DNA from: DASYSA01 sp036003885
GTDB taxonomy: Bacteria > Acidobacteriota > Blastocatellia > UBA7656
DNA length: 10,134 bases
Direction of reading: 5' to 3'
NCBI GenBank assembly: GCA_036003885.1
Contig: DASYSA010000414.1
Location: forward strand, 1 to 10,134
A model generated the notes under the pieces. That model saw only the letters and a program-made list of their open reading frames with translations. It made no database searches and was not told where the DNA came from. Of the stretch, positions 6,293-10,134 are shown piece by piece. Every line of letters starts with the position of its first letter. Position 1 is the first letter of the stretch. Made by a program: the position numbers and the translations under genes.

Positions 6293-9200
6293 CTATCCGA
6301 AGATCCGCACGTATACCCTGCGAATCGCGTCGGTGTAATACGAATACCGGCCTTCCAGTTCGTCAAGCGATGTGAGGTCCATGGCGCGAGCGATGTCGCC
6401 GAGCACAACATGCGAAGCCGGCAATATCGGGCTGGGCCGGTCGGCCAGCAATCGCATCCAGTGATCGAGGCTCCGAAGAAAACCATACCCGTCGAGGAGT
6501 TGCTTCGTATCCTCGGCATCGAGATGTCCGCGCTCGCCCAGGTGGGCTATCAACGCCGTGGTGCCCAGTTCTGTTCCAAAGCGCACCCGGTGGAGGAGCT
6601 GCAGATACCGGGTGATGAAGTAGACGTCGGTCATCCCGCCGGGGCCCCATTTGATGTTCCTTCTGCTGCCGCGACCCTTCTCACGCTCGAGCCGTGCTTT
6701 GACATGAGCCAGGTCCTGCCTGAGCGACGGATTTCGAGAGGCCGCGTCGAATGCTGCGTCGCAAATGGCATTGCGAACCTCGATCCCAAAATCGAGGTCG
6801 CCCGACACCTCCCGCACCTTTAGATAAGCCGAGTGCTCCCACGCCGACGCCCGCTCACCCAGGTAACCAAGCAGGCTGCGCAACCCCTGGGCGAGCGGCC
6901 CGCTCTGGCCGTCAGGTCTGAGCCTGAGGTCGATGCGGTAGATGAAGCCCTCCCGGGTTACCGATGAGAGAACACGCACCAGTCGCGATGTGAGGCCGCC
7001 ATAGAACTCTTGCGGAGATGAGGCAGTCGTGCCGACCTCGGACGGCGCCCATTCAGCTTCATCGTCAAACACAACGAGCAGATCGAGGTCTGATCCGTAA
7101 TCCATTCCGGTGTGACCCAACCGACCAAGCCCCAGCACTGCATACCGCAGGTGGCAGTCCTGCTTCACGTCGAGCGACTCGAGCGCGATGTCGGTTCCCA
7201 GTTGAAGCGAGGCCTCAGCAAGCGCGGTCTGTTCAAGATTGTTAGCTCGCAATGCTTCGCCGAATCTCAGCGGTCCGTAGCCTGTGGTTCGTTGGATGGG
7301 AACGTCTGCCGCGTCAGGCTGCCTCGTGATGATTGAGCTGTTTTCAGGCTCAGTGCCCACGTGACCGCTTTCTCCATCAACACCGGATTGCTTGCCGCTT
7401 CTGACGAACGACTGACCACTGACGGCTGACAGGTCGCGATAACCTATTTCGACAGCTTGCTCGTACCAGGTGCGACGCAGCGCATCTGATCTTGTGGCAA
7501 GGTCGCCGCTCCGGTCGATGGCTACCTTCATCACTCTCAGAAACTCTTCCTTCGTTCGGGCAGGTTTGGGGTCTGCCACGGCTGCCGCAAGCGAGGGACG
7601 GGACACAATGATCTGAGCCAGGTACGGGCTGCTGAGCACGACCAACAGGCGCTCGATGAGCACAGGCATCCGGTTGGAGAGAATGCCGCGGATCGCTTCT
7701 CGCGCTTCTTGATCATAAGTGGCAAGCGACTCGGCCCAACTGGTCAGGTTTCGAAGCGATCTCACGGGGCTGATGCATCGCGGCAGCGCCTGGGCGATTA
7801 CCGGTTCTGCCGCCAGGTTGGGATCGGCTTCGAGGCGGTCGACCGCTGCCGCCGCGCGTCTTGCGAGCCGTTCGGTTTCGTCATCTATATATTGTTCTTC
7901 GACCTTCGCCTCGACCACCGACGCAGCCGCTGATTTGTCGGCGGCTTGTTGGAACACACGGTTGTAGACTGCCCGCACCCCGGTGGTGTGAAATTCGAGG
8001 TCGGCGCAAAATGCCGCTGCCGGATCGGGCCTATTCAGATAGCCGCATCGACGAGCAACGAGGTTCAATCGCTCGTGTCCGACGGGCAAGACATGTGTCT
8101 GAACACAATGCTCCATCTGCAGGCGATGCTCGACTGTGCGAAGGAAAGTGTAGGCCGCCGAGAGTCGCGCTCGCTCGGCCTCCGAGAGGTAGCCCTTCTC
8201 GGCAAGACGCGCGAGCACGATCAATGTCTGGGCCGACCGCAGCCAGGGCTCACGCCCGCCATATGCGAGCTGCAACGCCTGAGCGATGAACTCGATTTCG
8301 CGGATCCCCCCTCGTCCAAGCTTGACGTTGAAACCGCCGCCCTTTTCGGCCTCCTTGCGGTCGATCTTCTCTTTCAATCTGCGCACATCGGCGAGGGCAT
8401 CCGGAAGCGGCTCGGCACGAAAGATGACATCAAGCACGAGATCCAGGAAGTGAGCGACTAACGCGCCGTTGCCCGCCGAAGAGCGCGCCCGGATCAAGGC
8501 CTGTCGTTCCCAGTTCTGAGCCTTGTTTCGGTAATAGTCGGCCGCTCGCTCGACCTCCCAAACTGTGTCGCCCTCTCGCCCGTAAGGCCGGAGCCTCAGG
8601 TCGATCCGATAAACGGGAGCCTCACCCGAGGCAGTCCCGATCGTCCGAACCACCTGCGAAGCCACGCTCCTGAAGAACTCTCGATTGTCGACTACAGAGT
8701 CGGCGCTACGCCCGTCGCCCGCGGTCTTTCCCTCGCCTATGTAAAGGAAGAGCAGGTCGATGTCCGATGCGTAGTTCAACTCGCGGCAGCCGAGTTTGCC
8801 AACCGAGACGATGGCCATTTCCGCCGGAGCTATGCGTCCTCGCTCATCGCGAATTGATGGGGTGCCGTGACGATTCACCATGTCCTGATGGGCGGCCGCC
8901 AGGGCCGCGGCAAGTATCACGTCCGCAAGGTTCGACAACTCCTCAGTTAGCTCAGACAACGTCGCCATGCCGAGGCAGTCACGCAGGTAGATCCTGAGCA
9001 ATTCTCTTCTCTTAAACTGCGCGAGCTTGGACTGTTCGTCCGAAGCGGCAACGCGAACGGCGAAACGGCCGAGTTCCTGGAACAGTTGCTCGGTCGATTT
9101 TACATGGCCCAGATCACGTTCGGCCTCCCGCTTCAGCCAGTCGATATAGTCGGGGTTGAGCAGGATTGTCTCGCCCAGAAAGGGGCTGTAAGAAGCCAGC

Positions 9201-9349
9201 GTGAGCAGCCGTGACAGAAGCAGCAGGGTGATCTGGCTCGAGTTGAACGAAGGCTGATTCTCAAGCCGTTCGAGAAATGTGCCTGCGCCTTCAGGGTCAG
9301 GCAATGACCGAATGAAGGCTTCTATTTCGTCTCGGCGGGTTTCGGTCAC
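6293..9349 (-). CDS. glnE: Bifunctional glutamine synthetase adenylyltransferase/adenylyl-removing enzyme
   Basis: Attaches AMP to, and removes it from, a tyrosine of glutamine synthetase, so tuning ammonia assimilation under PII control. The protein has 1018 residues against about 946 in E. coli. The N-terminal adenylyl-removing nucleotidyltransferase domain carries GKLGCRELNYASDIDLLF (184-201; DID 196-198), followed by a helical regulator-like domain with GRGGIREIEFIAQ (345-357). The C-terminal adenylyltransferase domain carries GLGRLGHTGMDYGSDLDLL (740-758; DLD 754-756) and a second regulator domain with GPGGMTDVYFITRYLQL (902-918). Both active centres look intact. Residues about 641-700 are poor in family motifs, rich in Ser, Gly and Gln, and start with a stretch encoded by 7-bp repeats. 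This probably explains the extra length. The start is GTG at 9349, with an in-frame stop 15 bases upstream and no clear Shine-Dalgarno site. It converges with waaF. Confidence 0.96.
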   Translation of the reverse strand: MTETRRDEIEAFIRSLPDPEGAGTFLERLENQPSFNSSQITLLLLSRLLTLASYSPFLGETILLNPDYIDWLKREAERDLGHVKSTEQLFQELGRFAVRVAASDEQSKLAQFKRRELLRIYLRDCLGMATLSELTEELSNLADVILAAALAAAHQDMVNRHGTPSIRDERGRIAPAEMAIVSVGKLGCRELNYASDIDLLFLYIGEGKTAGDGRSADSVVDNREFFRSVASQVVRTIGTASGEAPVYRIDLRLRPYGREGDTVWEVERAADYYRNKAQNWERQALIRARSSAGNGALVAHFLDLVLDVIFRAEPLPDALADVRRLKEKIDRKEAEKGGGFNVKLGRGGIREIEFIAQALQLAYGGREPWLRSAQTLIVLARLAEKGYLSEAERARLSAAYTFLRTVEHRLQMEHCVQTHVLPVGHERLNLVARRCGYLNRPDPAAAFCADLEFHTTGVRAVYNRVFQQAADKSAAASVVEAKVEEQYIDDETERLARRAAAAVDRLEADPNLAAEPVIAQALPRCISPVRSLRNLTSWAESLATYDQEAREAIRGILSNRMPVLIERLLVVLSSPYLAQIIVSRPSLAAAVADPKPARTKEEFLRVMKVAIDRSGDLATRSDALRRTWYEQAVEIGYRDLSAVSGQSFVRSGKQSGVDGESGHVGTEPENSSIITRQPDAADVPIQRTTGYGPLRFGEALRANNLEQTALAEASLQLGTDIALESLDVKQDCHLRYAVLGLGRLGHTGMDYGSDLDLLVVFDDEAEWAPSEVGTTASSPQEFYGGLTSRLVRVLSSVTREGFIYRIDLRLRPDGQSGPLAQGLRSLLGYLGERASAWEHSAYLKVREVSGDLDFGIEVRNAICDAAFDAASRNPSLRQDLAHVKARLEREKGRGSRRNIKWGPGGMTDVYFITRYLQLLHRVRFGTELGTTALIAHLGERGHLDAEDTKQLLDGYGFLRSLDHWMRLLADRPSPILPASHVVLGDIARAMDLTSLDELEGRYSYYTDAIRRVYVRIFG
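7410..7430. repeat. Three 7-bp units (gactgac, cactgac, ggctgac) inside glnE
   Basis: Three period-7 units share ctgac, and a further ttctgac lies at 7399-7405, four bases out of step. They encode part of LSAVSGQS (about residues 640-647) of GlnE. Three units of 7 bp make 21 bp, which keeps the reading frame. Any inverted partner is eroded: only a ctcagtg at about 7349-7355 hints at one. The unit resembles those of the intergenic arrays in length and tandem arrangement but not in sequence. Confidence 0.6.
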
Positions 9350-9370
9350 GGTGAAGATAATCTAGCACAG

Positions 9371-9492
9371 TGAAATGCGAATTGCTGAAATGCGAAATGC
9401 GAAATGTATATTGCGATTGTTCATCTCGAATTGGCGTCACGAATTGCGGATCGCGAAATTTCGCATTTCGCATTTCCGCATTTCGCATTTCA
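9371..9492. repeat. Inverted array of 7-bp units, gaaatgc family (array 5)
   Basis: The forward arm begins gaaatgc, gaattgc, (t)gaaatgc, gaaatgc, gaaatgt (9372-9407) and continues as decayed units (such as gaattgg at 9428 and gaattgc at 9441) to the inversion point. That point is a perfect 12-bp palindrome, gcgaaatttcgc, at 9453-9464, with no loop. The opposite arm has gcatttc four times (9463-9491) with one extra c. Both outer edges read inward as TGAAATGCGAA, like terminal inverted repeats. The right edge supplies the TGA stop of the sialidase-like gene. The left edge is 21 bp from the glnE start. It shares its unit with array 1. Confidence 0.92.
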
Positions 9493-10134
9493 TTTCGGGT
9501 CTCCCTGCATTATCCACTGCTCGTTGAAGTGGGCGTGCTTGATAGATTTTCTCGCCGGCTGGCCTTCCGAATCTTTCCCGACATCTTTCCTGCTCAGATG
9601 ATAGCTGTAGGTCGCATGAAGCGAACCGTCGCGCGCCTGAATGATGGACGGATAGTGGAACGACCCTGCCTCCGGACCCGCGGGATCGTATTCGACGTGC
9701 CGCTTCCATCGCCAACTCGCGCCTTCGTCATCTGAGACCGCAACGGCGAGACTATTACGACCACGTTCTGTGTCGTTGTGGATCAGGACCCAGTGTCCAT
9801 TTCGAAGCTTGATGACTTCAGCGCCCGAACCGGGATTCGGGATCGCGCTGTCAACCACTTTGCTCCAGGTTTTGCCCTGGTCGGTGGACTCGCTGGCGTG
9901 CAAGCGTTTCGGTGCGGGCCCGTTGTCTCTCATCAAGGTGAACAGGCTGCCGTCCTTCCTCTCTACGATGCTGGGCTGGATGTTGCCGCCTCCGACGAGC
10001 GGAGTGCTTGTAGTCCAGGTTTGTCCCCAGTCATCCGTTATCGCCATCAGCGAGAAGGAGAAGCCATCGGAGTACAGCGGCACGATCAGCCGCTTATCGT
10101 GAAGGACGAAGGGATGAGCGCGGGTCATCCAGCC
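9490..10134 (-). CDS. Sialidase-like (BNR/Asp-box) protein, C-terminal part (5' end outside window)
   Basis: Part of a beta-propeller of the exo-alpha-sialidase superfamily, which cleaves terminal sialic acids or related sugars from glycans; many bacterial members are exported and of unproven substrate. The frame is open to the right edge, with Gly-Trp before the Met at 10128, so that Met is internal. Counting from it, three Asp boxes of the S-x-D-x-G-x-T-W type are visible: TDDWGQTW (31-38), STDQGKTW (81-88) and SDDEGASW (132-139). Their spacing of about 50 residues suits propeller blades. GGGNIQPS (46-53), FHYPSIIQARDGSLHATYSY (157-176) and IKHAHFNEQWI (196-206) are typical of the family's last blades. 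Arg66 (MRDNG) and Glu104 (GAEVI) could belong to the active site but I cannot place them with certainty. The stop codon TGA (9492-9490) is formed by the edge of array 5. Confidence 0.88.
   Translation of the reverse strand, partial: GWMTRAHPFVLHDKRLIVPLYSDGFSFSLMAITDDWGQTWTTSTPLVGGGNIQPSIVERKDGSLFTLMRDNGPAPKRLHASESTDQGKTWSKVVDSAIPNPGSGAEVIKLRNGHWVLIHNDTERGRNSLAVAVSDDEGASWRWKRHVEYDPAGPEAGSFHYPSIIQARDGSLHATYSYHLSRKDVGKDSEGQPARKSIKHAHFNEQWIMQGDPK

Noticed and set aside
919..9492. CRISPR arrays or CRISPR-like repeats
   Set aside because: Units are 7-8 bp, directly tandem and inverted around a centre, without spacers. No cas gene is present.
919..9492. Transposon or MITE insertions as the source of the arrays
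   Set aside because: No transposase and no clear target duplications are seen, and unit sequence differs from gap to gap. Only the shared edge of arrays 1 and 5 points this way, so it is kept as a finding and not called.

Overview
The window looks like chromosomal housekeeping DNA from a Gram-negative bacterium of moderately high GC content. An ADP-heptose:LPS heptosyltransferase implies lipopolysaccharide. The polA O-helix sequence, the M28 peptidase, the sialidase-like protein and glnE together make me think of Acidobacteriota, but this is inference from memory, not a search result.

Layout: 3-920 (+) is the C-terminal part of an M28 zinc aminopeptidase cut by the left edge. 990-3698 (-) is full-length polA, convergent with it. 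3699-3958 is a divergent intergenic region with candidate promoters on both sides. 3959-4993 (+) is a sugar-phosphate nucleotidyltransferase with a left-handed beta-helix tail. 5103-6161 (+) is waaF, probably co-directional in an envelope-sugar unit. 6293-9349 (-) is glnE, convergent with waaF. 9490-10134 (-) is the C-terminal part of a sialidase-like Asp-box protein cut by the right edge. No gene-free stretch exceeds about 260 bases. I see no tRNA, rRNA, transposase, CRISPR array or phage gene.

The most unusual feature is between the genes. All five intergenic gaps hold the same kind of structure: short units of 7 bp (8 bp in one gap), repeated 4-6 times, then a centre, then the reverse complement of the units repeated again. 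The gaps use four different unit sequences (gaaatgc/gaaattc in two gaps, gtttcgc/gtttctc, gtcattn, gaatggga), so what is conserved is the architecture, not the sequence. Six of the six stop codons in the window lie at or within 6 bases of an array edge. The one array between divergent genes sits between the two candidate promoters. A remnant of the same type (three 7-bp units, ctgac-based) lies in frame inside glnE, in a poorly conserved segment of roughly 60 residues that looks like an insertion.

The genes do not form one pathway. The nucleotidyltransferase and waaF plausibly serve surface polysaccharide synthesis, polA replication and repair, glnE nitrogen control through glutamine synthetase, and the two edge genes peptide and glycan breakdown.
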